This document shows, in pieces, positions 29,150 through 38,490 of a stretch of DNA of 64,000 nucleotides. The notes beneath the pieces were generated by a model. The model was not told the DNA's origin. It ran no database searches and saw nothing but the letters and a program-made list of their open reading frames with translations. Numbering within the stretch: the first letter of the stretch is position 1; each line of letters begins with the position of its first letter. This stretch comes from Frigidibacter mobilis. Its GTDB lineage: Bacteria > Pseudomonadota > Alphaproteobacteria > Rhodobacterales > Rhodobacteraceae. Made by a program: the position numbers and the translations under genes. Location of the stretch: the NCBI RefSeq assembly GCF_001620265.1, contig NZ_CP012664.1, positions 62,001 through 126,000 of the forward strand. Direction: 5' to 3'.

Positions 29150-31124
29150 GGGCAAGATCGCGGGCGGGATCCTCAGCATGACACTGGTCGGCCTCGCCAT
29201 CGGCTATGTCGTGGCGACAGCCTATCTGATCCTGCGCAATGGGCTGTCGACCGAGCGCATCGATTTCACATTGCTCGCGCGGGAATACCGCGCGCTTGGG
29301 ACCACCGCCCCGAAGGATTTCCTTTGGGTGAACCTGATCCTGGGCGGTTTTGGGTTAGCAGCACTGTTGCTCAGCGTCACGCTTCTGGGCGAGGCGCTGA
29401 CCCGGTTCGGCACGACACATTGGCAGACCAAAGCAGAGATGAAGCGCAACGGCTTTTTTGCCAAACCGGGCGGTGGGTTCCTGTTGGGCAAGCTTGGCCG
29501 CCCGAAATCGAAGCGCCCGTTTCTCGTGTCCAAGACCTTCCCGCATGCGCTGATTGTGGCACCAACGGGCCGAGGCAAGGGCGTGGGCTTCGTGATCCCG
29601 AACCTTCTGACCTATAAAGGCTCGGCCGTGGTGCTCGACGTAAAGGGCGAGAACTTCCGCGAAACCTCGCGCTTCCGCGCCAGTATGGGCGACAAGGTGT
29701 TCCGCTTCGCGCCCACTGACTGGGATCGGCCAACACACCGGTACAACCCTCTCGCGCGCATCGCGGCCATGACCAATCCCGACCGGCAGCAGATGGAGTT
29801 GAAGCTGACCGCAAAGCTCTTCCTGCAGACCGACAACGAAAAGCTGAGCGGGCTTCTGGCCGGGGGCATCGACCTCTTCGTGGCGGCTGGCCTTCTGGCC
29901 TTCGAACGCGGGGTGCCGACCATCGGCGAAATCTACCGGATCACCGCCTCGGGTGGAGACAAGCAGAAAGAATACCTCAAGCGCGCGCAAGAGGTGAAGA
30001 ACAAGTCGGCCAAGCTGATCTTCGAGCGCATGGCCTCGACCAACAACGACACCCTGACCTCCTACCTGTCGCTCCTGATGACTTCGGGTCTCGACACCTG
30101 GGACAACCGTGCGATCGACGCGGCCACCGCGACCTCGGATTTCTCCTTCCGGGACATCCGGCGTCGCCCCCACGCGATCTATCTCGTGGTCGAGTCCGAG
30201 ATGATCCGCCCCCTGGCCCCGCTGATCCGGCTGTTCTTCTCCGACCTGATCGCCTCGCTGCAGGCGCAGGAGCCGGGCGATGACGAGCCTTGGCCCGTGA
30301 TGATCATGCTCGACGAGTTCGACCGGCTCGGCAAGATGCCGATCGTGGCCGAGAGCATCAAGACGCTGCGCTCCTTCGGTGGCAACCTCGCCATCGTCAC
30401 CCAGACCATCCCGGCATTGGACGAGATCTATGGCGAGAACACCCGCCGCTCGCTGCAGGGTGGCGCGGGCGTGAAGCTCTACCTCACCCCGTCCGAGCAG
30501 AAGACCATCGAGGAGCTGAGTCAGGCTGTAGGCAAGACCACCAAGCGCGTGATCACCCGCTCCCGCGCTGTCGGGCGTAACCCATTCGAGGGACGTAGTG
30601 TTTCCGAGCGGACCGAGGATACGCCGCTGCTGACCGAGGACCAGGCCCGACGGATGGACCTCGATGAGGTGATCCTCGTGATCGATGCGCAGATGCCGAT
30701 CCGGGCGCGGCGGATCAAGTATTTCGAGGACCCGATACTCAAGGTGCTGCATGCCGGGCAGGCGGGGAGTTTCCCTTATCCAGATGAAGATGGTCTGCGG
30801 CGGGATCGGCAGATGTCCGAGACACGCGAGACCGTGGAGAAGCTGAAGCAGGAACTGCAGGCGGTTAGGGCTGCTGCGGGAGCGCAGGGGTCTGGGACTG
30901 CGCCCTCGTCGATGACCGTTGAGCCACCTGCAACGGAGACGCAGGATCCGCAGCCAGCGCCATCAGGTCGGGCGCGAGGTAAAGCCGCTCGTGCAGCAGC
31001 GGGTGGCGGTGGGTTAGGTCAGTTGTCGTTCGATCTGGCTGGACTCGGGATCAGAGGGGCGAACAGGTCAGAGTTGGCGGCAGCTGTTCAGACGACGCGG
31101 TCGATCATCGAAGTTCATGGATGA
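29142..31124 (+). CDS. virD4: VirD4/TraG type IV coupling protein
   Basis: This 660-residue ATPase has two N-terminal membrane helices (MTLVGLAIGYVVATAYLIL; WVNLILGGFGLAALLLSVTL), Walker A APTGRGKG at about residue 139 and Walker B VMIMLDEFDRLGK, followed by TQTIPALDEIYGENTRRSLQ. It recruits the relaxase-DNA complex to a type IV secretion channel. No channel genes occur in the window, so the element is either mobilizable or its channel genes lie elsewhere. The Ala/Gly/Pro-rich tail is low complexity. Confidence 0.92.
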   Translation: MDKGKIAGGILSMTLVGLAIGYVVATAYLILRNGLSTERIDFTLLAREYRALGTTAPKDFLWVNLILGGFGLAALLLSVTLLGEALTRFGTTHWQTKAEMKRNGFFAKPGGGFLLGKLGRPKSKRPFLVSKTFPHALIVAPTGRGKGVGFVIPNLLTYKGSAVVLDVKGENFRETSRFRASMGDKVFRFAPTDWDRPTHRYNPLARIAAMTNPDRQQMELKLTAKLFLQTDNEKLSGLLAGGIDLFVAAGLLAFERGVPTIGEIYRITASGGDKQKEYLKRAQEVKNKSAKLIFERMASTNNDTLTSYLSLLMTSGLDTWDNRAIDAATATSDFSFRDIRRRPHAIYLVVESEMIRPLAPLIRLFFSDLIASLQAQEPGDDEPWPVMIMLDEFDRLGKMPIVAESIKTLRSFGGNLAIVTQTIPALDEIYGENTRRSLQGGAGVKLYLTPSEQKTIEELSQAVGKTTKRVITRSRAVGRNPFEGRSVSERTEDTPLLTEDQARRMDLDEVILVIDAQMPIRARRIKYFEDPILKVLHAGQAGSFPYPDEDGLRRDRQMSETRETVEKLKQELQAVRAAAGAQGSGTAPSSMTVEPPATETQDPQPAPSGRARGKAARAAAGGGGLGQLSFDLAGLGIRGANRSELAAAVQTTRSIIEVHG

Positions 31125-31403
31125 GCGATGATGGCCGCTTCGCGGACAGTGTCGTCCGGGCCCTCTGGGACTTGCACACGGATTGCATGTTGATACGTCC
31201 TACCTGCCCCGGGTTGCTACGAAGTCGAGGGTCACACCTCCGACGACCAGACCGATCCCGACAGTATTTCGGAGAGTTTTTCCCAAGACGTCTGTCCCCG
31301 ATCATTGCGGAATATCATTCGCGTTTGGTCGAGACCATGTTGTGCCAGCGGCGAGGCGCCTGCGACAATGGACATTCTCGTGAGCAATGCCTATCTTTGC
31401 AGC
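31125..31403. other. Junction between mobilization block and copper block
   Basis: I see no reliable gene in these 279 bp. An ATGA overlap at 31121 would start a product MSDDGRFADSVVRALWDLH, typical of coupling to the gene before it, but the continuation looks non-coding, so this may be the first part of a transfer gene cut at the junction. ATTGCGGAATATCATTCGCG near 31302 is AT-richer and may hold the promoter for the gene at 31404. Confidence 0.4.
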
Positions 31404-31766
31404 ATGATCGAACGTGTCATCACCATGCTTGCCATACTCGCGATCACCGTGGTGACGACGGTGACCTCCGCGCATGCGACACGCATGAGCATGAATTCCG
31501 GTGTGGATCACTCGATGCATGTCGCCGACATGATGCACTCTCCGGTCATTTCGGGCCTCGGCTGTGACGCTGGAGAGCACTGTGGGTCGGCCGACGCCGA
31601 GATGTGCGAGTTCGTCTGCGCAGGCCTCTCGGCCTTCCTGACGTCGGCAGGCGGGGAAGCCGGGCACGCCCACGGCGCCGCCAGTCATGACGTCCCGTCC
31701 GCGGCAATCCACGTCAGCCGTGCGCCGGGACTGAACGAACGCCCTCCCCAACTCCGTCTCCTCTGA
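31404..31766 (+). CDS. Small exported His/Cys/Met protein
   Basis: The 120-residue product has a Sec signal (MIERVITMLAILAITVVTTV, cleavage near AHA), a Met/His region (MSMNSGVDHSMHVADMMH) and four Cys in LGCDAGEHC and EMCEFVCAG, then GHAHGAASH. Upstream in-frame Met codons extend it without sense. It lies 73 bp before the multicopper oxidase and is probably periplasmic and copper-related. Family not recognised. Confidence 0.6.
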   Translation: MIERVITMLAILAITVVTTVTSAHATRMSMNSGVDHSMHVADMMHSPVISGLGCDAGEHCGSADAEMCEFVCAGLSAFLTSAGGEAGHAHGAASHDVPSAAIHVSRAPGLNERPPQLRLL

Positions 31767-31839
31767 TCGCGCCCGGGCCGACGCCCGCGGCGTCCCATCG
31801 GCCATGAAGAACGGGACGGCATGTCCCGAGGAGACGACA

Positions 31840-33411
31840 ATGAACACGCTTTCACGCCGCGGCTTTCTTGCCGCAAGTGCTGCCGCAATTGGCGCTGCAC
31901 AAATGCCCCGTCTTGCCTTCGCGCAGTCGGCGGCACCGATCAGCCTCGCCGCCGCGACCCGGACCCTCGATATCGACGGGCGCGCGGCAACGGTCTTTGG
32001 CCTTGCCGGCCCCGGCGGTCAGGGGCTGACCTTTGATCCCGGCCAGAGGTTCCGGGTCGATCTGACCAACGATCTCGATGTCGGCACCATCATCCACTGG
32101 CACGGCCAGATCCCGCCGAATGCGCAGGACGGCGTGCCGGACATGCCGATGCCCCTTCTCGCACCGGGTGAGACCCGATCCTACGACTTCGAGGCCCGGC
32201 CGGGCACCCACTGGATGCACAGCCATGTGCCCACGCAGGAGATGCAGCTGCTCGCCGCGCCGCTGATCGTGCGTTCGCAGGAGGACCTGGCTGCCGACCG
32301 GCAGGAGGTTGTGATGTTCCTGCATGACTTCTCCTTCAAGGCCCCCGAGGAGGTTCTGGCGGAGATCAGCGGTGGCCATGGAGGCGGACACGGCGCAGGC
32401 CATGGTGCCGGTGCGGAGCCCGAGCAAAGCGCTTCCATGGGAGGCATGGGGGCGATGCAGGGCATGGATCACGGGGCCATGGGCCATGGCGCCACGGGCG
32501 GCATGCCGATGGGCAACATGCCCGGCATGGGCGGGATGATGGGCATGAGCGGGATGATGGGCATGGGCGGCCAGATGGGCGGCATGGCCATGGACCTGAA
32601 CGACTATGACTGGGACGCCTATCTCGCCAACGACCGGACGCTGTCGGACCCCGAGGTGGTGCAGGTCGAGCGCGGCGGGCGCATCCAGCTCCGGGTAATC
32701 AACGCCGCCGCGGCGACGGTGTTCTGGATCGAAACCGGCGGTGCCGAGGCGCGGCTGGTCGCGGTGGACGGGCACGCCGTCCAGCCTGTTGCGGGCACCC
32801 GGTTCGGGCTGGCGATGGGCCAGCGGTTGGACATCGAGATCGACCTGCCGAACGAGGGCGGCGCCTGGCCGATCCTCGCCCTGCGCGAAGGCGCGCGAGA
32901 GCGCACCGGCCTGATCCTCGCTACGCAGGGAGCCGAGGTCCGGCGCCTCGATGCCGTTGCGGAGGCCGCAGCACCCGCGTTTGACACCGATCTTGCGCAG
33001 GAGGCGCGCCTCATCGCCCGCGATCCCCTGCCGGATCGGCAGGTGGACCGCAGCCAGATGCTGATGCTGGGCGGCTCGATGCAGCCCTATCTCTGGACGA
33101 TCAACGGCGCAGTCTGGGGCCAGCACCAGCCGATCATCGCGCGCAGCGGCGAACGAGTCGTGCTTTCGTTCCACAACATGTCGATGATGGCCCACCCGAT
33201 GCATCTGCACGGGCATGTGTTCCAGGTCGTCGGCCTGAACGGGCGGCGTGTTGCCGGTGCCCTGCGCGACACGGTTCACGTTCCGCCGATGTCGATGGTC
33301 GATGTCGCGCTGGACGCCGGGGAGGCCGCGCGCTGGATGCTCCACTGCCATCACATGCCGCACCTCGCGACCGGCATGATGACCGAGTTCGCGGTCACGG
33401 CGTCGGTCTGA
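31840..33411 (+). CDS. Tat-exported multicopper oxidase with Met/His-rich insert
   Basis: This 523-residue periplasmic oxidase probably oxidises Cu(I) to Cu(II) (CueO/CopA class). A twin-Arg signal is visible (LSRRGFLAASAAAIG). Copper sites: HWHGQ and HWMHSHV in the first cupredoxin domain, HPMHLHGHVF and LHCHHMPHLATGMM at the C-terminus. Between domains 1 and 2 an insert rich in Gly, Met and His (residues about 180-245) probably captures Cu(I). A preceding ATG at 31804 would mask the Tat signal, so 31840 with GAGGAGACGA upstream is chosen. Confidence 0.92.
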   Translation: MNTLSRRGFLAASAAAIGAAQMPRLAFAQSAAPISLAAATRTLDIDGRAATVFGLAGPGGQGLTFDPGQRFRVDLTNDLDVGTIIHWHGQIPPNAQDGVPDMPMPLLAPGETRSYDFEARPGTHWMHSHVPTQEMQLLAAPLIVRSQEDLAADRQEVVMFLHDFSFKAPEEVLAEISGGHGGGHGAGHGAGAEPEQSASMGGMGAMQGMDHGAMGHGATGGMPMGNMPGMGGMMGMSGMMGMGGQMGGMAMDLNDYDWDAYLANDRTLSDPEVVQVERGGRIQLRVINAAAATVFWIETGGAEARLVAVDGHAVQPVAGTRFGLAMGQRLDIEIDLPNEGGAWPILALREGARERTGLILATQGAEVRRLDAVAEAAAPAFDTDLAQEARLIARDPLPDRQVDRSQMLMLGGSMQPYLWTINGAVWGQHQPIIARSGERVVLSFHNMSMMAHPMHLHGHVFQVVGLNGRRVAGALRDTVHVPPMSMVDVALDAGEAARWMLHCHHMPHLATGMMTEFAVTASV

Positions 33412-33535
33412 TCCGGGCGGGGCGCCCGGACAGGGCGCCCCGATGTCCCGTCACCGATCCTGTGCGGTCCTGCCCCAAGTTGTCGCAATGACCGTTCAAC
33501 AGGCGCACCCTGCGGGTGAAAATCAGGAGGATGAG

Positions 33536-33664
33536 ATGATGAACTGGAACGATATGGGCTATGGAATGGGTTTAGGAATGGGGTTTGGCTGGCTTTTCGG
33601 CCTGATTTGCCTCGCGTTGGTCATCTTGGTCATTGCGGCTTTGATAAAATACCTTCGAAAATGA
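33536..33664 (+). CDS. 42-residue membrane peptide
   Basis: AGGAGG at 33525-33530 precedes the ATG at 33536. The product starts MMNWNDMGYGMGLGMGFGWL, then has one strongly hydrophobic helix ending in IKYLRK. Met/Gly repeats before the helix could touch copper. It lies between the multicopper oxidase and DUF302 genes in the same direction. Related short proteins occur in copper loci, usually with a SHOCT domain that is absent here. Confidence 0.72.
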   Translation: MMNWNDMGYGMGLGMGFGWLFGLICLALVILVIAALIKYLRK

Positions 33665-33680
33665 GAGAAAGGGCTTCTCA

Positions 33681-34067
33681 ATGACTTATACGATCAATCG
33701 CACGATCCCCGACATTGGGATCGACGACGTCGACGCGCGCGCGCGAAAGTCGCTCGCGGACCATGGCTTCGGCGTCCTGACCGAGATCGACGTCAAGGCG
33801 ACGATGAAGAAGAAGCTCGACGTCGAGATGCCCGCCTACCGCATCCTCGGCGCCTGCAACCCGAAGATGGCGCATCAGGCCATCGGGATCGAACCGCGCG
33901 TGGGTGCGATGCTGCCCTGCAACGTCATCCTGCGCGAGGTCGGGGGCGGCGTGGAGGTCAGCGCCATCGACCCGGTGGCGTCGATGCAGGCGATCGCGAA
34001 CGCCCAGCTGACGACCGTGGCGGGCGAGGTGCGCGACCTCCTGGCGAAAGCCGTCGAGGCGATCTGA
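33681..34067 (+). CDS. DUF302 protein
   Basis: This 128-residue cytoplasmic protein has the DUF302 core (DVKATMKKKLDVEMPAYRIL, GACNPKMAHQAI, GAMLPCNVILRE). DUF302 proteins often occur next to copper or sulfur-redox genes; no enzyme activity is established. It follows the small membrane peptide by 16 bp, and the stop is one base from the next ATG. Confidence 0.88.
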   Translation: MTYTINRTIPDIGIDDVDARARKSLADHGFGVLTEIDVKATMKKKLDVEMPAYRILGACNPKMAHQAIGIEPRVGAMLPCNVILREVGGGVEVSAIDPVASMQAIANAQLTTVAGEVRDLLAKAVEAI

Positions 34068-34068
34068 G

Positions 34069-34743
34069 ATGAGCCTGCGCGCCGCCATCCTCACGGGCCT
34101 TGCGATCCTCGGGATCGGACTGCTCGCTGTCTGGCAGTTCGCGCCTTCGGTATTCGCCGAGGCGCGCAGCCTTCTGGAGCCCGAGCGTCTGGAAGTGCTG
34201 GTGGCGCGCGCCGGTCTCTGGGGGCCGGTCCTGATCGTCACGTTTATGACCCTTGCGGTCGTGGCCAGCCCCATTCCAAGCGCGCCGATCGCACTGGCGG
34301 CCGGAGCGGCCTACGGACATCTCTGGGGGACCGTGCAGGTCGTTATCGGCGCCGAGCTCGGGGCGCTGATCGCCTTCGGTCTCGCACGGGTTCTGGGGCA
34401 TGATGTCTTGCGGCGGGTGTTCGGTGATCGCGTCGATGCTGGGCTTCTCGGCTCGCAGACCGCGTTGACGGCGACGGTTTTTGCCAGCCGCCTGATGCCC
34501 TTCGTGTCCTTCGACATGATCAGCTACGCGGCCGGACTGAGCCGATTGCACGCCTGGCGTTTCGCCTTGGCAACTCTGGCGGGGATCATACCGGCAAGCT
34601 TCCTGCTGGCCCATTTCGGCGGTGAGGCGGTTAGCGGAGACCTCGGCCGCGCGACATGGGCGGTGCTCGGACTCGGGCTTGTGACGGGGCTGCCGCTGCT
34701 CTGGGTGGCGCTGCGGCAAAAGCCTGAAAAGGAAAATCCATGA
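34069..34743 (+). CDS. TVP38/TMEM64 (VTT-domain) membrane protein
   Basis: This 224-residue protein has about six membrane segments and the VTT/DedA-like core: SPIPSAPIALAAGAAYGHLW with the re-entrant Pro/Gly stretch, then FASRLMPFVSFDMISYAAGL. Members affect membrane lipid or small-molecule handling; in mercury and copper loci they appear as accessory proteins. It overlaps the permease gene by 4 bp. Confidence 0.85.
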   Translation: MSLRAAILTGLAILGIGLLAVWQFAPSVFAEARSLLEPERLEVLVARAGLWGPVLIVTFMTLAVVASPIPSAPIALAAGAAYGHLWGTVQVVIGAELGALIAFGLARVLGHDVLRRVFGDRVDAGLLGSQTALTATVFASRLMPFVSFDMISYAAGLSRLHAWRFALATLAGIIPASFLLAHFGGEAVSGDLGRATWAVLGLGLVTGLPLLWVALRQKPEKENP

Positions 34744-36050
34744 CGAAAAGCGATTACGAGAAGAACAGCATTACCCTGCCGGGCGCAGTGGCCATGGGCA
34801 CCGGCGTGATGATCGGCGCGGGCATTTTCGCGCTGACCGGGCAGATCGCCGAACTCGCCGGACCTCTCTTCCCGCTCTCGTTCGTCGTTGGCGCCATCGT
34901 GACCGCGTTCAGCGCCTACACCTATATCAAGATGTCGAACGCATACCCGTCTGCGGGCGGCATCGGGATGATTCTGAAGAAAGCCTACGGCCCGACGACG
35001 GTCGCGGCGGGTGCTGCACTCCTGATGGCGCTGTCGATGGTGATCAACGAAAGCCTCGTCGCGCGCACTTTCGGTACCTACACGCTGCGGGCGTTCGGCG
35101 GCGATCCGGACAGCGTGCTGGTGCCAATCCTCGGCGTCGGGCTGATCGTCTTCGCCTGGCTCGTGAACGTATCGGGCAACCGGTCGGTCGGGCTGTTCTC
35201 CATCGTCATGGCCGTTCTCAAGGTCGGCGGCATCGCGCTGTTCGGGGCAGCAGGCCTCTGGGCGAGCGGCATCTCGTTCGAGGCGACGGGTGGAGACATG
35301 GGCGCCACCGGCTTCGTGGCGTCGGTTGCGCTGTCGATCCTGGCCTTCAAGGGCTTCACGACCATCACCAACAGCGGCGCAGAGGTCACCGACCCGCACC
35401 GCAATGTGGGCCGGGCCATCATCTGGTCGATTGCCATCTGCGTCGTCGTCTATCTGCTGGTGGCCTTCGCGGTCGGCTCCAGCCTGCCGCTCGACCGCAT
35501 CGTGGCGGCGAAGGACTACGCGTTGGCCGAAGCGGCCCAGCCCTCCCTCGGTCAGACCGGCTTCTACCTGACGGTGGCGCTGGCGCTGGTGGCCACGGCG
35601 TCAGGTCTGATCGCCAGCGTGTTCGCGGTCTCGCGGATGCTGGCGATGCTGACCGACATGAAGATGATCCCGCACAGCCATTTCGGGATGCCGGGCACGA
35701 TCAAGGATCACACGCTCGTCTATACCGTCGTGATCGCGGGATTCCTGACGGTCTTCTTCGATCTCAGCCGCATCGCCTCGCTCGGGGCCTTCTTCTATCT
35801 GGTAATGGACATCATAATCCACTGGGGCGTGTTCCGGCACCTGCGCGAGGAGATCGGCGCGCAGGGCTGGGTGCTGCTGACGGCCATCGCCCTCGATGCC
35901 GTGGTGCTGACCGCCTTCGCCGCGATGAAATGGCAGTCCGACCCCCTCATCGTCGTCCTTGGCGCGATCGGCATGGCGCTGGTGTTCCTGTTCATACGGG
36001 TTTTCCTCACACGCAATCCCGCCCCGGAAGATGCTCACGACCACCATTGA
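34740..36050 (+). CDS. APC-superfamily permease
   Basis: This 436-residue protein has 12 or so helices and the APC N-terminal signature (AMGTGVMIGAGIFALTG). It ends in an acidic/His tail (PEDAHDHH). Substrate not predictable. Its place between the VTT gene and the copper ATPase, with ATGA coupling to the former, suggests a role in the copper block, perhaps importing a thiol or amino-acid ligand (speculative). Confidence 0.8.
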   Translation: MTKSDYEKNSITLPGAVAMGTGVMIGAGIFALTGQIAELAGPLFPLSFVVGAIVTAFSAYTYIKMSNAYPSAGGIGMILKKAYGPTTVAAGAALLMALSMVINESLVARTFGTYTLRAFGGDPDSVLVPILGVGLIVFAWLVNVSGNRSVGLFSIVMAVLKVGGIALFGAAGLWASGISFEATGGDMGATGFVASVALSILAFKGFTTITNSGAEVTDPHRNVGRAIIWSIAICVVVYLLVAFAVGSSLPLDRIVAAKDYALAEAAQPSLGQTGFYLTVALALVATASGLIASVFAVSRMLAMLTDMKMIPHSHFGMPGTIKDHTLVYTVVIAGFLTVFFDLSRIASLGAFFYLVMDIIIHWGVFRHLREEIGAQGWVLLTAIALDAVVLTAFAAMKWQSDPLIVVLGAIGMALVFLFIRVFLTRNPAPEDAHDHH

Positions 36051-36057
36051 AAAGGGC

Positions 36058-36088
36058 TTGAGCTTCCAACGGCTGGAGGCCGCAAGCT
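36058..36088 (+). promoter_or_regulatory. CueR-like promoter before second Cu ATPase
   Basis: TTGAGC (36058-36063) is followed by the dyad CTTCCAACGGCTGGAGG within a 19-bp spacer and a poor -10 (CAAGCT, 36083-36088). The layout matches the two CueR boxes at 17430-17517, so the cueR at 20040 may act here in trans. Confidence 0.6.
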
Positions 36089-36117
36089 GAAACGAGATAC
36101 CGAAAGGCAGGCAGACC

Positions 36118-38451
36118 ATGGAGCATGACCATCATCACACGGCACCCGACATTCCGGCGGGGACAGAGACGGCGAAGGACCCGGTCTGCGGGATGACGGT
36201 ACCGGTGAAGCCCGACGGGCGGCACGCCGAGTTCCAAAGCGAAACCTTCCATTTCTGCTCGGAGAAGTGCCAGACCAAGTTCAAGGCGGATCCGTGGTTC
36301 TATGCCTCAGGTCGCGCCGCCGGGCAGAAGAAAGCTGCTCAGGCCAACGTCCAGTATACCTGCCCGATGCACCCCGAAATCATCCGCGATGCGCAGGGCT
36401 CCTGCCCGATCTGCGGCATGGCGCTGGAGCCGATGGTGCCGTCGGACGAGCCCAGCGAAGAGTTGACCGACTTCACCCGCCGGATGTGGATATCCGCCGC
36501 GGCGGCAGTGCCGCTTGTCATACTCACGATGGGCGAGCTGGTCGCCCTGCCGGTGCGCGACTGGATTGGGCACCAGACCGCAAGCTATCTCGAGTTCCTG
36601 CTGGCCACACCCATTGTGCTCTGGGCGGCGCTGCCGTTCTTCAAGCGCGGCTGGGAGTCCATCGTGAACCGCAGCCCCAACATGTGGACGCTGATCAGCC
36701 TCGGCGTGGGGGCAGCCTATCTCTATTCGATCGTCGCCACCTTCCTGCCGGGTGTGTTTCCGGAACAGTACCGGATGGGCCATGGCGTGGGCACCTATTT
36801 CGAGGCGGCGGTTGTGATCGTGGCGCTGGTCTTCGTTGGCCAGGTTCTCGAATTGCGCGCACGCGAACGCACGGGCGACGCGATCCGCGCGCTTCTGGAC
36901 CTCGCGCCGAAGACCGCGCGGCGCATCCTGCCCGATGGCACGGAATATGACGCCCCGCTGGAGAACATCATGGAGGGCGACCGGCTGCGCGTCCGTCCCG
37001 GTGATGCGGTGCCAGTCGACGGCACGGTAATCGAGGGGCGCTCATCTCTCGATGAAAGTATGCTGACCGGCGAGTCGATGCCGGTCGAAAAAGGCCCCGG
37101 CGACGCAGTGACCGGGGCCACCATCAACAAGAACGGCTCCTTGGTCATGGAGGCGGGGAAGGTCGGGGCCGATACGGTGCTGGCACAGATCGTGACCATG
37201 GTGTCGAACGCGCGCCGCTCGCGCGCACCGATCCAGGGTCTGGCCGACCGCGTGTCGGCGGTGTTCGTGCCGACGGTGGTCGCGGTGGCGGTCTTCGCCT
37301 TCATAGTATGGATGATCTTTGGGCCAGAACCTGCGCTGGTCTTCGCCATCGCCTCTGCTGTGTCAGTGCTGATCATCGCCTGTCCCTGTGCCCTGGGGCT
37401 GGCGACGCCGATCTCGATCACCACGGCAGCGGGACGCGGGGCGCAGGCGGGTGTGCTGATCAAGGATGCCGAGGCGCTGGAACGCATGGCGGCAGTCGAC
37501 ACGCTGATCGTGGACAAGACCGGCACGCTGACCATGGGCAGGCCGAAGCTGACGGACACCGTGGTCCTCGGCGATGTGACGGAAGCCGACCTTCTGTCGC
37601 TGGCGGCCGCGCTGGAACGCGGCTCGGAACACCCGCTCGCCGAGGCCATCGTCGAGGGCGCCGAGGCGCAGGGTGCCCCGCGTCAGGAGGCTGCGGACTT
37701 CGACGCCGTCACCGGCAAGGGCGTGCGGGGCCGTGTCGGCGGCCGCGCGGTGGCGCTCGGCAATGCAGCGATGATGCAGGAGATGGGCCTGGACACGGGT
37801 GCGGCCGAGGCAAAAGCCGACACGCTGCGCACCGAAGGCAAGACGGCGATGTTCATTGCGGTCGATGGCGCGCTGACGGGCATCGTGGCGGTGGCCGACC
37901 CGATCAAGGACTCGACCGCGCAGGCGATCCGGGAACTGCACGCTCAGGGGCTGCGGGTGATCATGGCCACGGGCGACAATGAGCGCACGGCGCAAGCAGT
38001 GGCAGGTAAGCTCGGCATCGATGAGGTGCGCGCGGGCATCCTGCCCGAGGCGAAGAAGGACCTGATCGACCAGCTGCGCCGCGATGGCCACAAGATCGCG
38101 ATGGCGGGCGACGGTGTGAATGACGCCCCCGCGCTGGCCGCTGCGGACGTCGGCATCGCCATGGGCACGGGCGCGGATGTGGCGATGGAAAGCGCAGGCA
38201 TCACTCTCGTGGGCGGCGACCTGATGGGTATAGTCCGGGCGCGCAAGCTGGCCCGCGCCACCCTGCGCAACATCAAGCAAAACCTGTTCTTCGCCTTCGC
38301 CTACAACGCGCTTGGCGTCCCTATCGCGGCAGGACTGCTTTACCCTGTCACCGGCCTTCTCCTCTCGCCGATGATCGCGGCGGCGGCCATGAGCCTGTCG
38401 TCGGTCTCGGTGATCACCAACGCCCTGCGGCTTAGGCGGGTCGATCTCTGA
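36118..38451 (+). CDS. Cu-type P1B ATPase with YHS and heavy-metal-binding domains
   Basis: This 777-residue pump has no HMA domain. Instead it has a His-rich start (MEHDHHHT), a YHS domain (KDPVCGMTV...[12 protein letters not shown]) and a CPMHPE/CPICGM heavy-metal-binding domain (about residues 80-106). The transport motif is Cys422-Pro-Cys424 ([10 protein letters not shown]), the phosphorylated residue Asp466 (DKTGTLTMG), with SEHPLAEAI and [10 protein letters not shown]. Such enzymes export Cu(I), often toward oxidase assembly or resistance. A CueR-like box lies upstream and a DUF411 gene downstream. Confidence 0.92.
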   Translation: MEHDHHHTAPDIPAGTETAKDPVCGMTVPVKPDGRHAEFQSETFHFCSEKCQTKFKADPWFYASGRAAGQKKAAQANVQYTCPMHPEIIRDAQGSCPICGMALEPMVPSDEPSEELTDFTRRMWISAAAAVPLVILTMGELVALPVRDWIGHQTASYLEFLLATPIVLWAALPFFKRGWESIVNRSPNMWTLISLGVGAAYLYSIVATFLPGVFPEQYRMGHGVGTYFEAAVVIVALVFVGQVLELRARERTGDAIRALLDLAPKTARRILPDGTEYDAPLENIMEGDRLRVRPGDAVPVDGTVIEGRSSLDESMLTGESMPVEKGPGDAVTGATINKNGSLVMEAGKVGADTVLAQIVTMVSNARRSRAPIQGLADRVSAVFVPTVVAVAVFAFIVWMIFGPEPALVFAIASAVSVLIIACPCALGLATPISITTAAGRGAQAGVLIKDAEALERMAAVDTLIVDKTGTLTMGRPKLTDTVVLGDVTEADLLSLAAALERGSEHPLAEAIVEGAEAQGAPRQEAADFDAVTGKGVRGRVGGRAVALGNAAMMQEMGLDTGAAEAKADTLRTEGKTAMFIAVDGALTGIVAVADPIKDSTAQAIRELHAQGLRVIMATGDNERTAQAVAGKLGIDEVRAGILPEAKKDLIDQLRRDGHKIAMAGDGVNDAPALAAADVGIAMGTGADVAMESAGITLVGGDLMGIVRARKLARATLRNIKQNLFFAFAYNALGVPIAAGLLYPVTGLLLSPMIAAAAMSLSSVSVITNALRLRRVDL

Positions 38452-38490
38452 CCTGTCCGTCTACACATGCAATCTCGAAAGGAAGATCAG

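Noticed and set aside
29355..30752. Minus-strand frame opposite virD4
   Set aside because: No start signal or motif, and it lies wholly within the coupling-protein gene.
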